From: Petrosia ficiformis
Lineage: Eukaryota > Porifera > Demospongiae > Haplosclerida > Petrosiidae
Assembly: GCA_947044365.1 (NCBI GenBank)
Contig: OX345644.1
Span: 3,391,077 to 3,455,076 of the forward strand
Direction of reading: 5' to 3'
DNA: 64,000 bases
Shown here: positions 42,318 to 53,435 of the stretch, piece after piece
Layout: each line of letters begins with the position of its first letter
Position numbering within the stretch: the first letter of the stretch is position 1
Translations under genes and position numbers: made by a program
Notes under the pieces: generated by a model
The model's database searches: none
Told to the model about the DNA's origin: nothing
What the model saw: only the letters and a program-made list of their open reading frames with translations

Positions 42318-42950
42318 TCTTTGAAAGTAATTATTTACCTAGCAGGAAAAACAAATCAGCATTGAGGAAGATATAATTGCACTGAAATTCCTGTAACCAA
42401 CTGAAGGTTAAGATAACCTTATACTTTTTACAGCGTAGTTCATATATACATACGCACATACATATGTGTAATGGTTACTTGCATACATCAATATGCACAT
42501 GCATATGCATATACATGTAGGTACACATGTATATATATATACATGCATGCACAATATTACACACACTCATTTATGTACACTCATACATACTCACATACAT
42601 GGACACACATACATACATAAAAACTAGTGCTGAAATGAATACTGCCCTTTGGTATTTGAATACTCACTTTCCTAACGAATGAACATTCTAATATTTTCTT
42701 GCTTACTGATTATAAATTGTTTGATTGTTTCATTAAGTATTAGCTCACCATTTTTGCTGTAAGTAGTTACAATAGACATTTATAGCAGCAACCTCTGTGT
42801 TTTTATTGTTCATTCTCTGATATACAAGTCTAGAAGACCAGTAACAATAAGCAAGAAACCTCTCTGTTGCCATTTAATTTCCATACTAATTGCATGCACA
42901 AACATTAGATAATCGAATACCAAAAAATACATTCAAATACCAACATAACA
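42318..42950. other. Intergenic, nothing coding recognised
   Basis: Contains CATACA-type simple repeats near 42440-42620 and AT-rich DNA with GAATAC motifs near 42635 and 42915-42965 that may be the ends of another MITE. Confidence 0.4.
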
Positions 42951-42969
42951 AATGAATATCCGAATATTT

Positions 42970-43114
42970 CACACACACACATACATGCATACCTGTACAT
43001 GTACACACATGTACATCATACATACACACACACACATATATACATATATACATACACACACACACATACATACATACATACATACATACATACATACATA
43101 CATACATACATACA

Positions 43115-43145
<31 letters not shown>
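42970..43145. repeat. (CATA)n and CACACA microsatellite
   Basis: Clean CATA units from about 43063 to 43141, preceded by imperfect CACACATA repeats. It sits directly before a dynein YEFTDSD exon, as in the other copies. Confidence 0.9.
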
Positions 43146-43199
43146 TGTGATATATACATGTACATACATACATTACATTGTTTTCTCTCTTGTATATAG

Positions 43200-43303
43200 T
43201 ATGAGTTTACTAATAGTGATAGAGATTGTGCTCTAGACAATCTGAAAATGTTTTTAGAGGATGGAGAGATACCATGGATGCTCTCAGCTTTATCATTGGA
43301 GAG
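43200..43303 (+). pseudogene. Dynein relic, YEFTxSD exon, gene 3 side
   Basis: After TATATAG it reads YEFTNSDRDCALDNLKMFLE and then DGEIPW, after which a one-base deletion near 43274 shifts the frame (compare 24905-25017). Donor GAG|GTCAGT is kept. Confidence 0.75.
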
Positions 43304-43374
43304 GTCAGTTTGATTTATTTTGCATAACATATTAATAATTATTAAGTGGACACGAAAAAAAAGATACTCATAAC

Positions 43375-43710
43375 TAGTGATGTGCGAAACGTATCGATAT
43401 ATCGAAATATCGATATTTTTGTTGAATATCGTGATACAATATTAGCTTTTGGGTGTATCGATACACTGGAATGGACAGTTGATTAAACATGGTTTTTCTA
43501 ATTTGTCTAATTTGATACCTAAAAGTAGCTAGTGCACATAACTTTGATTGATTTCTTTTACCATTTCCTGCCAAATACATCTAAATAGGACATTTATTTA
43601 CATTTTATAAGCATTTCAATAATATTTCAAATATCGTGATATTGTATCGTATCGTGATATTTTTGGTAGGGATACGCAATACTATTATTTAGTTGTATCG
43701 CACATCCCTA
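43375..43710. mobile_element. hAT-type MITE with 8-bp target duplication
   Basis: 336 bp with inverted ends TAGTGATGTGCGA and TCGCACATCCCTA, flanked by exact CTCATAAC duplications (43367-43374 and 43711-43718). The interior is rich in ATCGATAT and TATCGTGATA motifs. Non-autonomous. Confidence 0.85.
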
Positions 43711-43891
43711 CTCATAACTATCTAATTACATTAATCTTGTTATTTGATCATGTTGCATAGGAAGACATCTAAATTTAGTTTCCAGTACAGAATACCACTT
43801 AAAATAGTAATTTTTATTATACAAAGGTCCTCTATTTGTATCTACAGTCATGTATACACATACAGTATTATAATTATCATATTTATCTTAG

Positions 43892-43942
43892 ATTACATAT
43901 GGTGGGCGTGTCACAGAAACGTGGATCAGAGAACTGTTCTGA
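43892..43942 (+). pseudogene. Dynein relic, ITYGGRVT exon, gene 3 side
   Basis: After CTTAG it reads ITYGGRVTETWIRELF and then a stop at 43940-43942. The conserved GGRVT motif is intact here. Confidence 0.72.
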
Positions 43943-44144
43943 AATGATTCTTTTCACACCACTACACTAGCTCCAGGATACAAATATTCTCAATGAGGTG
44001 AACAAATAAACTAATATCATGTTAATCACTGTGTAATGAATTCTAGTATAGTATTTATGTAGTGTTGTTTCATATTAATTTGTCTTTGTTTCTCTCTTTC
44101 TCAACATCTACTGATTCTATTAAGACATGTCATGAGTGACTCAT

Positions 44145-44213
44145 GACTACATTGAAAAACTGCCTCACAATGATGAGCCTGAAATATTTGGTATACACGA
44201 AAATGTGTTCCAG
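44145..44213 (+). pseudogene. Dynein relic, PEIFGIHEN exon
   Basis: Reads DYIEKLPHNDEPEIFGIHEN and then VFQ, ending at CAG|GTTAG. Dynein heavy chains have YIxxLPxxxxPEVFGLHENA. This exon is not found in the copies after gene 2. Confidence 0.75.
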
Positions 44214-44484
44214 GTTAGATTATCAAATGAATTTGTCCGCTCTTCTGTCTATCTAATTAGCTATTTATCCATCCACATTAATCCATCTATCAATCTACTG
44301 TGTTCATCAATACAACTGACCACCCATTCATCTATTTATCTATCTATCCATTTCTTCATCCAACCATCTATCTAATGAATCATACCCTAGTCACTACTAT
44401 ATTTGATATACAACCTCGTATAGCTAGTAGTGGAGATGGTAAGACTAATGATGGGATTGTTTATGATACCCATAGTATTCATCT

Positions 44485-44830
44485 GTAATTTTGTTTAATT
44501 ATAAAACCCCTTTTAGTAAGGCCTGTTAACCAAGGCTGTCAGAGTAACCCAGGCTATATAAGGTTTAGCCTGGACAGTATTATCCAGAATGATGATCACA
44601 TTTAATTATTTGTGCATGCACATCGAAACATGCATATAATTATAATTATTATGAACCCACATAGCAATATTAAAGGGTGTGCTATGAATGTAATATTAAT
44701 TGACCATCTCTCGTGAATAATTAATGAGGTGTACTTTGAGCACCAGGTTCTTCTCACATGTCCTGTCCACTTCTAACTTGCTTCCACCAGCCCTGTTGAG
44801 TTTTACTACAACTGAAATGTAATCCATTAC
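44485..44830. repeat. delta repeat, gene 3 side
   Basis: Copy of the delta family: CCCCTTTTAGTAAGGCCTGT near 44506, GAATAATTAATGAGGT near 44714 and ACTTCTAACTTGCTTCC near 44769. It lies between dynein exons, as does the copy at 26223. Confidence 0.5.
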
Positions 44831-44934
44831 AATAATTACAACTAGGAAAATAGGTTAACTAAATCCATTTTTGTAAGCTTAATGTTCATACTTAAACAAT
44901 ACAATCATAATATATGTCATGTTCCCTTCTATCA

Positions 44935-44996
44935 GCCTGAATTATAAATGGACAACCCAAATCATGCTGGATATCTGGATTCTTACTTTCCTCAAG
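44935..44996 (+). pseudogene. Dynein relic, PKSxWISGF exon
   Basis: Reads NGQPKSCWISGF and, after one extra base, YFPQ, then a CAAG|GTTAG donor. Dynein heavy chains have PKSFWISGFYFPQGFLTG. Confidence 0.68.
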
Positions 44997-45279
44997 GTTA
45001 GAGTGTTTTTGGTAATAGTCACACAGTCTCCTCATTACATTTCATATTAGTTAGTAGTACATGTAGTTATTGCCATAGAGTCTACAGCAGTAACTATATA
45101 TACTACTAATGTGTAGACCTTTAATATACTTGTATAGTTTAGACTCATCATGCCTTACTGATATATTTTATATGAAGCAAAAACCAGTAACTCGAAAAGT
45201 TGATATTTTATCATAGTTTTCTATAATAACACAATAAAGTATTTGTAAAATAGAATAATGCTTACATACATCATCATAC

Positions 45280-45507
45280 ACAGACAAACATAATTACATA
45301 TATACGCACATTCACACAAGTACATATTTACATACATACATGTACATACATACATATATACATATATACGTTGCATGTACAGTACATGCATACACACACA
45401 CATGATTTTTACATATGTACAAACAGACAGCTTACATTTGCTTGTGTGGTTACATACATATGCATACACATGTAGATATGCATAAATACATACATACATA
45501 CATACAT

Positions 45508-45542
<35 letters not shown>

Positions 45543-45549
45543 ATACATA

Positions 45550-45606
<57 letters not shown>

Positions 45607-45610
45607 GCAT
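45280..45610. repeat. CATA, CACA and (AT)n microsatellites
   Basis: A run of imperfect CATACA repeats, a clean (CATA)n at about 45487-45525, (CA)n at 45525-45543 and (AT)n at 45547-45600. Confidence 0.85.
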
Positions 45611-45840
45611 ACACATGCACATGTTATCATCATTTGTTTATTATTATTTTTCCTAATAACATGGATATTAAACTCAAAATGAATTGTAAAGCAAAACAAA
45701 GATTGCTATAAGTAACTTTTCTATTGACTGAAATGTTGTTATAAAGAATATATTGTGTTATTATACGTTCAAATATACTTTACGATGGATACAGAAAACA
45801 CACTAAGTAACCTTTATGGAATTTATATATTTTTATTTAG

Positions 45841-45894
45841 CTTGATGTTCCTATTGATGGTGTGTTGGTTCACGGATTGTTCATGATGCTATGA
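45841..45894 (+). pseudogene. Dynein relic, GVLVHGLF exon, gene 3 side
   Basis: After TTTAG reads LDVPIDGVLVHGLFMML and stops at 45892-45894. Almost identical to 29732-29787, so both derive from one source exon. Confidence 0.72.
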
Positions 45895-45990
45895 AATTAA
45901 TGGGAGAGATGAACCAAGTATGTGACCATTTTGATCTATTAAAATTACTAATTTCAATTACAGCTATTTCATCACTTAATTTCATAACGT

Positions 45991-46099
45991 CTACCAGTAA
46001 TGCACATGGAACCTAAACAGAACTTTACTCCTGATTCAACTGACTATAATGCTCCTATGTATAAGACAGGTGCACATGCTGGTGTACTATCAACAACAG
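45991..46099 (+). pseudogene. Dynein relic, [13 protein letters not shown] exon
   Basis: Reads [20 protein letters not shown] and then [16 protein letters not shown] in one frame to ACAG|GTGACT. The acceptor seen as CACAG in the 29876 copy is changed to ATAACG here. Confidence 0.75.
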
Positions 46100-46157
46100 G
46101 TGACTATCTATTTATTTATCCTCATCTCAAACCTAATCACTAATCTTGCTCCTACAG

Positions 46158-46261
46158 GTCTCTCTACTAATTTTGTTGTTGCTATTAGACTCCCATCACA
46201 CAAGTCTCAAGACTACTGGGTTTCAATGGGTAATGCTCTACTTTGTTTGTTGAGTAAATAA
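46158..46261 (+). pseudogene. Dynein relic, complete last exon
   Basis: After CCTACAG it reads LSTNFVVAIRLPSHKSQDYW and VSMGNALLCLLSK, then stop. Dynein heavy chains end STNFVLAVxLPS...HWIxRGVALLCQL. This is the best-preserved dynein C terminus in the window and shows that the relics reach the end of the gene. Confidence 0.78.
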
Positions 46262-47632
46262 CAATTACTATTGGTGGCATGGATAATACACAACTACTAA
46301 ATAAATTGAACAACTCTTCTATATCACTTATACATACAAATGTTAATATTATCATAATTGTCTTTATTTTTAAATTAATGGTATGAAAAAAGTGACGAGT
46401 GTATTTACATAATGAATGATTGTAAATATAAGATATAAACAAGAGAACTGACTGAAACAGATGATCAAGAGAGTATTGAAGAATAGTGGAGTATTAAATA
46501 TTCCAGCCCTAAAAATAAATTGTTGCTGTGGTAAACAAAAAGGAAGTCTGTGGTCAAATGCTGGCCCTGATTTTTAATTAATAGAAGTTCAAGAGCTAGA
46601 AAGTGTGAATCTGAAATATATAGATAGGTGAGATAGTGACTGCTCCTCCACTCTGTCTATATAATAGATCTATATGTATGTACAAACTGCTGCACATCAA
46701 TCACTGATTCTTGCAGTCCTGAAGTTGAAGTACAGTTAAATGTACCTAGTCAAAAATGATATATGAATATTCTGTACATGAGACAAGATAAAATAAATGT
46801 TGATTTATAAATGCTATACATTAAAGTAAAATCACATTCAGTTCAAACTGAGCTTATTATAAATTAATTTGCTACTATGAATTTAATTACTATGGTAATA
46901 ATCACTGTATATGTGAACACTTGATGGAATACAAGAAAATCATTTTGACTTGAGTAATTGTACTATGCACATGCAAAAGAAGCTTCATTGCTAGCAACAT
47001 TTCATGAATTTATAATAAGTTCAGTTTAAACTCAATGTACATGTAATTTACAGGATATGATTACATATCCTTCTTTAAGTTGAATATTTTCTATCAGCAT
47101 GCTGAATTTATTACAGTCATGTGGTTTACTGTCAGACATACAGTACATGTATGTACAATAATATTGATAAGACTAAATCTATGAGGATTACAGGAACAGT
47201 CTATTAAAAAAACAGTTTATAGCATTTACTGTGGATAGTGTTTATATTAGCAACTCTAGATCTCACATCATACAACAAGCCAATGAGAAACATATTGAGT
47301 ATTATAAAGAATAAGGAGTGAAGTAACTAACTGGATTATGAATGAAGAGGATAGAATGTCCTCCATCATTGCTCTATAGAAGCATTGATATCAATCATAA
47401 TGGACACATCAAATGTGACAGAATAATCATTTCATAGATACAACCTCTATGTTACACTCTCCATTAGATTATGGTTAGATCTTCAATGATGAGAATATTT
47501 GGTATAATTCGTATCTGGAAGAGGAAACATTAAACTGGTTCTGAATTATATCTTTACCTGCAAGTTCTTTGTTTATGTATAATATTAATATCTCTTCATA
47601 TCTCTTCTCTTTCTAGTCTTCAGTGTGATGGC
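46262..47632. other. Intergenic, nothing recognised
   Basis: AT-rich DNA between the dynein terminus and the piggyBac-type MITE. No gene or repeat family is recognised. Confidence 0.45.
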
Positions 47633-47636
47633 TTAA

Positions 47637-48196
47637 CCCTTAAAGCACTGAGCCTGTTTTTCAAAATTCTTCCCAATTCCAACACTGGCGACTCTATTGC
47701 ATATAATTTGGCCACCGTTCACTTTCTCTACCCCAAACTTGGCTCCTTTTCCGACATGGAGTACTACTTCCACCAACTTGCTTACTGGGACTCAAAAGTC
47801 CCCAAGTGCATCGTAGGATCAAATCAAATGCAGTGATGTACCTCTTTTGACTGGAACTGGGGCTAACAAAATGACCCCACTTCATGTTGGCACCAGCTAC
47901 ACCCACGATTTCAGGTTTCACAGCAAGGAAAATGCCTAAGGTACACACCAGAGGGCGTGGGCGGGGCCAAAAAATGCAAAATTGTCAGCGGCGAGGGGGC
48001 TGCGCCCCCTTCGAACCCCCACATTAACGGGGGGACACCCCCCTTTAAAGTTCCCCCGTACTCGTTATTTAGGCCAAAGGGTGGCCAAAGGGTGGCCAAA
48101 AAACCATCAACTTTTTTACCCACGTTCATCAGCTTGTGCCTGACACCAATTACGAACTACGTAGGGGTGAAATGTGTGACATCAGTGCTTAAAGGG
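47637..48196. mobile_element. piggyBac-type MITE
   Basis: 560 bp between two TTAA sites (47633-47636 and 48197-48200). Ends are CCCTTAAAGCACTGA and TCAGTGCTTAAAGGG, inverted with one change. TTAA targets with CCC...GGG ends are the piggyBac pattern. The interior is more GC-rich than its surroundings and holds the hairpin GGGGGCTGCGCCCCC near 47996. Its open frames have no recognisable domain. Confidence 0.82.
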
Positions 48197-48200
48197 TTAA

Positions 48201-49565
48201 TCACAAGATAAGCTAGATTTTGATTCTTGAATCTTGAGTTTTAGTTTGAGACCAAGTACTGGCTTCAGACTTTCAGTCCACAAAATTGAAAAAATGCATG
48301 TATTGACGAAGTTAATACAGTAGATAATATTACAGTAGACTATAACTGGTTGAGTTAGAAGAAGTGGAATTTGTGATGTTTGAAATAATTTGGTCAACTG
48401 TCATCTTGTGCACAAGTAAATGATACTGAAATACCAATACTGTTACATAGTAGTTGGACCCCCATCAATATAGTAATAGCTGTTATAATGGTAGGATGTA
48501 GTTTTATATTAGTAATAATAAGACAGCTAAAGTATGTCGAGGGTCTAACTACCATGGGACGGGAAAATTGAACAAGTGAATAAATATTCATTGTTTCATA
48601 TGTGTGTTTTATTACTTCGCCACATAACTGAGGGTGAAAAACCCAACGGCATTCATTTAAATATTGTAATCTTCTTTCCCATTGTATTTACCACATATGT
48701 ATACCATCACTCAGGGAATGAATAATAGTGACAATATATGACGGTTCATTTGAAATTCCTATCTTTAAAGGTATTTACTTCAAAAGAAGATCACAGGTAA
48801 TCACACATGATTACCTGTAGCTAATAAGTATAGCTATTATGACTGAATCAAGCTCAAATGGTCATTATGGAAAAGAAGCTTTGCTCTGATGTGTGAGAAG
48901 GAGAGTAGAAGACGATTGCTTCTCAAGTAGATTGATATCACGAAGGTATATTAATAATCTAGGTACATTGTGACTATAGAATGAGATAACACTTGAAAAT
49001 GAACAACTCTTGAATTTAGTAGATCTTCATAAACTCATAATATTATTAATATACATTATTTATAACTTTCATAACACATTGCATATCATGTATTGAATAC
49101 AGTAATATACTTCATTGAATATGTGGGAAATAATATGTATAATATTATATATATATATATAGAATTGATAATTAATTTTAGTATTGGTATCAGTTACTTT
49201 TGAGTGATGTAACCATACTATTATACTAATAGTGACATTGATTATGATGATGTCAGTAGGCTTTTGTCAATTATTAAGAAAATATTGATTTTTCATTGAA
49301 TGAATTTGATATCAGATAGGTAAATGTAATATCATATTTATATTGATTATTAGTAGATATCTAATGTCTTTATCATAAAATTATTAATATCAGTAAATCA
49401 CTAGTACTGACAGTACATACTGACTAGATATGTATTGTGCATTAGAATACTTATTGACATTATAAACAACAATGATTACTACACATTACTGATCTTGTAA
49501 ATTGAAGGGTGTGAGAATATTTTCTATATCAACTGTTTTACTAGATAAACTACATTACACAACTA
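48201..49565. other. Intergenic, nothing recognised
   Basis: AT-rich sequence without recognised exons or repeat families. Confidence 0.45.
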
Positions 49566-49569
49566 TTAT

Positions 49570-50215
49570 ATCAGATCTGATAATAACATATACATGTACA
49601 TATACTATCTATTGTGTATGTACATATGTACATGTATGTACACATGTATGTATGTACATATGTACGTGTATGTACACATGTATGTATACATTTATGTACA
49701 TGTATGTGTATGTACACATGTATGTACACATGTATGTACATGTACGTGTATGTACACATGTATGTATGTACGTGTATGTACACATGTATGTATACATGTA
49801 TGTACATGTACGTGTATGTACACATGTATGTACACATGTATGTACACATGTATGTACATGTACGTGTATGTACACATGTATGTACAAATGTATGTACATG
49901 TACGTGTATGTACACATGTATGTACACATGTATGTACATGTACGTGTATGTACACATGTATGTACACATGTATGTACATGTACATGTATGTACATGTACC
50001 TGTATGTACACATGTATGTACACATGTATGTACATGTACGTGTATGTACACATGTATGTACATGTATGTGTATGTACACATGTATGTACATGTACGTGTA
50101 TGTACACATGTATGTACACATGTATGTACATGTACATGTACATGTGTATGTATGTATGTATGTATGTATGTATGTATGTATGTATGTATGTATTTACCAC
50201 AATGTATGTACATGT
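49570..50215. repeat. TGTA-rich satellite, about 640 bp
   Basis: Built from TGTATGTACACATGTATG-type units with occasional ACGTGTATG variants, giving a higher-order pattern of about 36-50 bp, ending in (TATG)n at 50145-50190. All six frames stay open because the repeat lacks stops, so the long tyrosine/valine/cysteine-rich frames here are not genes. Largely composed of self-complementary TGTACA and ACATGT. Confidence 0.9.
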
Positions 50216-50250
50216 ATGAATGTGTATACATCTATGTATGTATTTACCAT

Positions 50251-50670
50251 GTATGTACTTGAGCCAGCTCGAAGGCCTTCTGGAGAGTTAACGAAGATTC
50301 CGAAAGTAGGCGTTTTTGTAAACTGGAATCAGTTATTCAACAGACTAACCGATCACAAAGCATATCATTTAGTGTGTCTCCAAACTCATATAACTCGGAG
50401 AGTTGTCTGAATTGAGCCATGAAAGTGGCAATAGAAACTTGAGTCTCAACTAAATCTAAAATTTTTTTTTTATGTTTTGGAGGCAGGAGAGTGTGGTGAA
50501 GTAAGATTCCATATTAACTTGTAGGTAGAAGCTCCAACTGAATTTAAAAGAATTGCATGTTTCTTTTTCATAGAAACTGCATCATTAGCTATCAAACGTT
50601 CTGTGTATGAGTTCCAGTCATCTATTGACGGGCCAAATTCTCTGATAGCCCCAAACACAGATACTGCCAT
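50251..50670 (-). pseudogene. Ty3/gypsy gag fragment
   Basis: Minus-strand reading. From 50670: FGAIREFGPSIDDWNSYTER, KKKHAILLNSVGASTYKLIW and, past a frame change in an A-run near 50460, LDLVETQVSIATFMAQFRQL, YEFGDTLNDMLCDRLVC, a stop, then LQKRLLSESSLTLQKAFELA. Gypsy gag proteins have an EFGDTLEDMLRDRLVCGI...RLL pattern here. The stop replaces the glycine after VC. Nothing of protease, RT or LTRs is seen nearby. Confidence 0.8.
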
Positions 50671-50892
50671 GATTTTTTCAAAAGTTTATCCTCGTTGCCA
50701 GAATATGTTATAATCTTAATGACAATTTTAGCGTGAATTAGTTTATAGAACATAAATGTGGCCTTATGAAATAACACAATGACTTAGGAATAGTGACTAC
50801 ATAGCACTATAATACATGTCAGACATAATTGAACAATAATTATTATAATGAACAATATGTTACAATAATACATTGTGAGTCAGTCATGTCAT

Positions 50893-50911
50893 GTTTGTAT
50901 GTATGTATGTA

Positions 50912-50984
<73 letters not shown>

Positions 50985-51040
50985 ATGTATGTATGTATGT
51001 ATGTATGTATGTATGCATGCATGCATGTATGTATGTATGA
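50893..51040. repeat. (TATG)n and (GT)n microsatellite
   Basis: (GTAT)n, then about 25 GT units, then (GTAT)n and three GCAT units. Confidence 0.9.
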
Positions 51041-51929
51041 ATTCGTGGCTATTTACTGGACAATGGTCACAGTTCTATCCGGGATTTTTAGAGTTGTGAT
51101 CAGATTCTAACTTGCATTTACTATTGTTTACCTATTATATACATCATATACTTAATTCTATCTTAATTAGTATCCCAAATATGTACATGTATTATCTGGT
51201 AGGCAGTAATTCATAAAATGAGAATGTGGTATGTACTTATAGGATACAAACTGAAATTAAAATATTTGTGTATTGTTTCTCCTTCTAACACACATCAACA
51301 GTGTGTATGAATTGAACTGTCTTGTTTGTAATATAGGTGTCAATACGATTGATTAATTGTGTCATAAATAATTATGAATAAATTATCACCTTAGTACATA
51401 TATACATTAATCATGTGCTACTCATAAGATATTAATTATCAAATGTGATATAATAGTTGTGTAATGTGTGACTAGTAACAGTTTATATACTGAAAAGAAA
51501 TGGGAATAATACATAATAATAATTTATGTAGGGACACTAGATTCATTCTGTATTATAATTTATGTAATTACGTAATTGTATATATATATATAGGAATAGT
51601 TCACATTATGATCCTATACATGTTTTTTAATGTTCATGAAATATGTATGGACAAAAAAGTACAAATAAGCTTTTTGCTTGTGTGCACTCATCATTTCATG
51701 AGCCAAAAGTTTCTTTTTTTTTTCATTAAACTGCTAAATATCTGCTTAAAACAAGTCATGGAATTTAAGTAAATGATTAAAAGAATTATATGAACTATTC
51801 AAGTACTGTTATAATAATTATTGTCTCAATTAAAAATTCAATTTACAATTACTATTATATAACAGTTATCCATTGTATATTTTATATTCATCACCTGCAT
51901 CTCATAGTGTCTACCAGTAATGGACATGG
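51041..51929. other. Intergenic, nothing recognised
   Basis: AT-rich non-coding DNA with no recognised feature. Confidence 0.4.
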
Positions 51930-52135
51930 AAGCTAGAGTGGGATGGTACCTTAGCAGCAAAATTAAACTCCATATAACAATCCTACATGAATTTGTTTTC
52001 CTACTATATATACTTATGTAACTTTGTTATATGGAAGTGGTTTGTTTAATTTTGTTGCTAAGGTACCATCTTTGTGTGCTTTTTCAGTTTTGATATCCCT
52101 ACATGTTCTTTCATTTTTGAAATATTATTCTTCAT
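51930..52135. mobile_element. beta MITE, variant copy
   Basis: Carries GATGGTACCTTAGCAGCAA and its inverse TTGCTAAGGTACCATC, and ATATGGAAGTGGTTTG. The right end is TTTTGATATCCCTACATGTT. It lies just before the dynein last exon at 52233. Confidence 0.6.
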
Positions 52136-52232
52136 AACAAGTAATACAAACTAGAATGTGTTTACTTCTAGCAATACTATTATTTTGTTTTCCTGCTCAC
52201 AAATGCAATCACTTTAATCTTCTTCTTCACAG

Positions 52233-52345
52233 GTCAGTGGTTACTCTACTTACTTGTTCACAGTTGCTGTTAGACTCTTATCATACCGGCAAGTCTCAAG
52301 ACTCAGTACTGAGTGGTGCTCCTCAACTTGTCAGTTGGGTGAATA
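52233..52345 (+). pseudogene. Dynein relic, second last exon, 5' of gene 4
   Basis: After TTCACAG it reads GYSTYLFTVAVRLLS, with later SRLSTEW-like sequence in a shifted frame. A degraded third copy of the dynein terminal exon (compare 30104 and 46158). Confidence 0.6.
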
Positions 52346-52443
52346 ATATCACACTTTCTGCTGATGAAGATACACAACTACTTCATAAAATTAACCTATA
52401 TATATGTATATAATAAAAGATTATATTATATATACATGATTGT

Positions 52444-52890
52444 GTTTCAAATTTCCCGCTGCAAAATTTCATGTTTCGTCAGTCGAAATTACGTAACTTT
52501 TTTTTCTATATAAATCCGAAGCTGACTACAGAACTCTGTGTCTAACTAGAAAATCCACCTGTTTCGAGAATCTATAAAAATCTACAGCTCGTTCTTTCTC
52601 GTGTTTAGAGAAGTCTCAACTCATGATCACGAAATCCATAGTTCGTTCCGTTTCGAGTGTCTGTTAGCTCGCTATAGTGACTAGAGAAATTCATTGCGCT
52701 GTGTTGTTCTGTCTCAAGAGTCTAGAAAAACCCACAGTTCGTTCTGTCTCATGTCTAGAGAAATCTCTCTCTCGATCAAGAAATCCATATTTCGTTCTGT
52801 CTCAAGAGTTTAAAGAAATCCACGGATCGTGTCTAAAGAAATCCATAATTCGTTCTGTCAAGTCTCTAAAAAAAAAAAATCCAGGTGAGT
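52444..52890 (+). promoter_or_regulatory. Orphan promoter-exon-like module, second copy
   Basis: Begins TTTCAAATTTCCCGCTGC. It has a TATA-like box (CTATATAAATCC near 52505), then eight or nine degenerate units of about 40 bp around AGAAATCCATAGTTCG and TTCTGTCTCAAGAG, and ends at CCAG|GTGAGTAG (52886). A shorter copy is at 30410-30680, also after a dynein last exon. Possibly a non-coding first exon with its promoter; no protein frame is convincing. Confidence 0.4.
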
Positions 52891-53143
52891 AGTATGCTGC
52901 TGCAATAATCATAACTGCATGAAGTTAAAAGGCCACCATACACGAAGCAACTTATTGAAGGCAACTAAGTTGTTCCATGTGTATTGGATGTTGCTTGTTG
53001 CTTGCAACAATGAACTCCAGTCTCAACATGTTGCTTGTGTATGGTAGTCTTAAGTTATATAATTTATATGATATGCCAGATATAACATCTTCTGTGGAAG
53101 AAGTGTATGTGGATATAATCCAAGGGGGCCCAGCCAGATAATA
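52891..53143. other. Non-coding, short inverted repeat
   Basis: Holds ACCATACACGAAGCAAC (about 52934) and its inverse GTTGCTTGTGTATGGT (about 53029), likely a small MITE of about 115 bp. Confidence 0.5.
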
Positions 53144-53435
53144 TGTCCCGATACGGCAAAACTTCAAAGTAACCACAAACTTTATAATTCAGATATATAT
53201 AAAAACCTGACATTGACCACAGTAACACAAACTACAAGACCACAACATTCACCTGGTCCAAACTCAAGACAAAACATTAGGAGAAACTACACACAGATAT
53301 AGTGGTTTTGCATTTCCAGAAGTATATTCATTATAACATGCTTACTAGTGCTATAACAGATTTATAATTGCCCCAGGCTCGGTGATTATAAATTTGATAT
53401 AGCACTCGTAGGTGTGTTATAACATATGCTTCCAA
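53144..53435. mobile_element. epsilon foldback element, second copy
   Basis: Starts TCCCGATACGGCAAAACTTC and has the same layout as 26671-26985. It ends in a hairpin of GCTATAACAGATTTATAA and TTATAAATTTGATATAGC, with ACTCGTAGGTGTGTTATAAC after it. Confidence 0.6.

Noticed and set aside
43384..43440. Another hammerhead motif at GCGAAACGT
   Set aside because: There is no CUGANGA core before it. It belongs to the end of a hAT-type MITE. GGCGAAACATC at 26680 fails for the same reason.
47694..48211. Open frames inside the piggyBac-type MITE
   Set aside because: The element is 560 bp, GC-richer, and its frames have no transposase motifs.
49502..50410. Long Tyr/Val/Cys/His-rich open frames on both strands
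   Set aside because: They are translations of the TGTA-type satellite, which has no stop codon in any frame. The same applies to the frames at 23558-23828, 42886-43330, 45221-45711 and 50829-51110.
49500..50410. CRISPR array or regular spacer repeat
   Set aside because: A simple satellite without unique spacers, in an animal genome.
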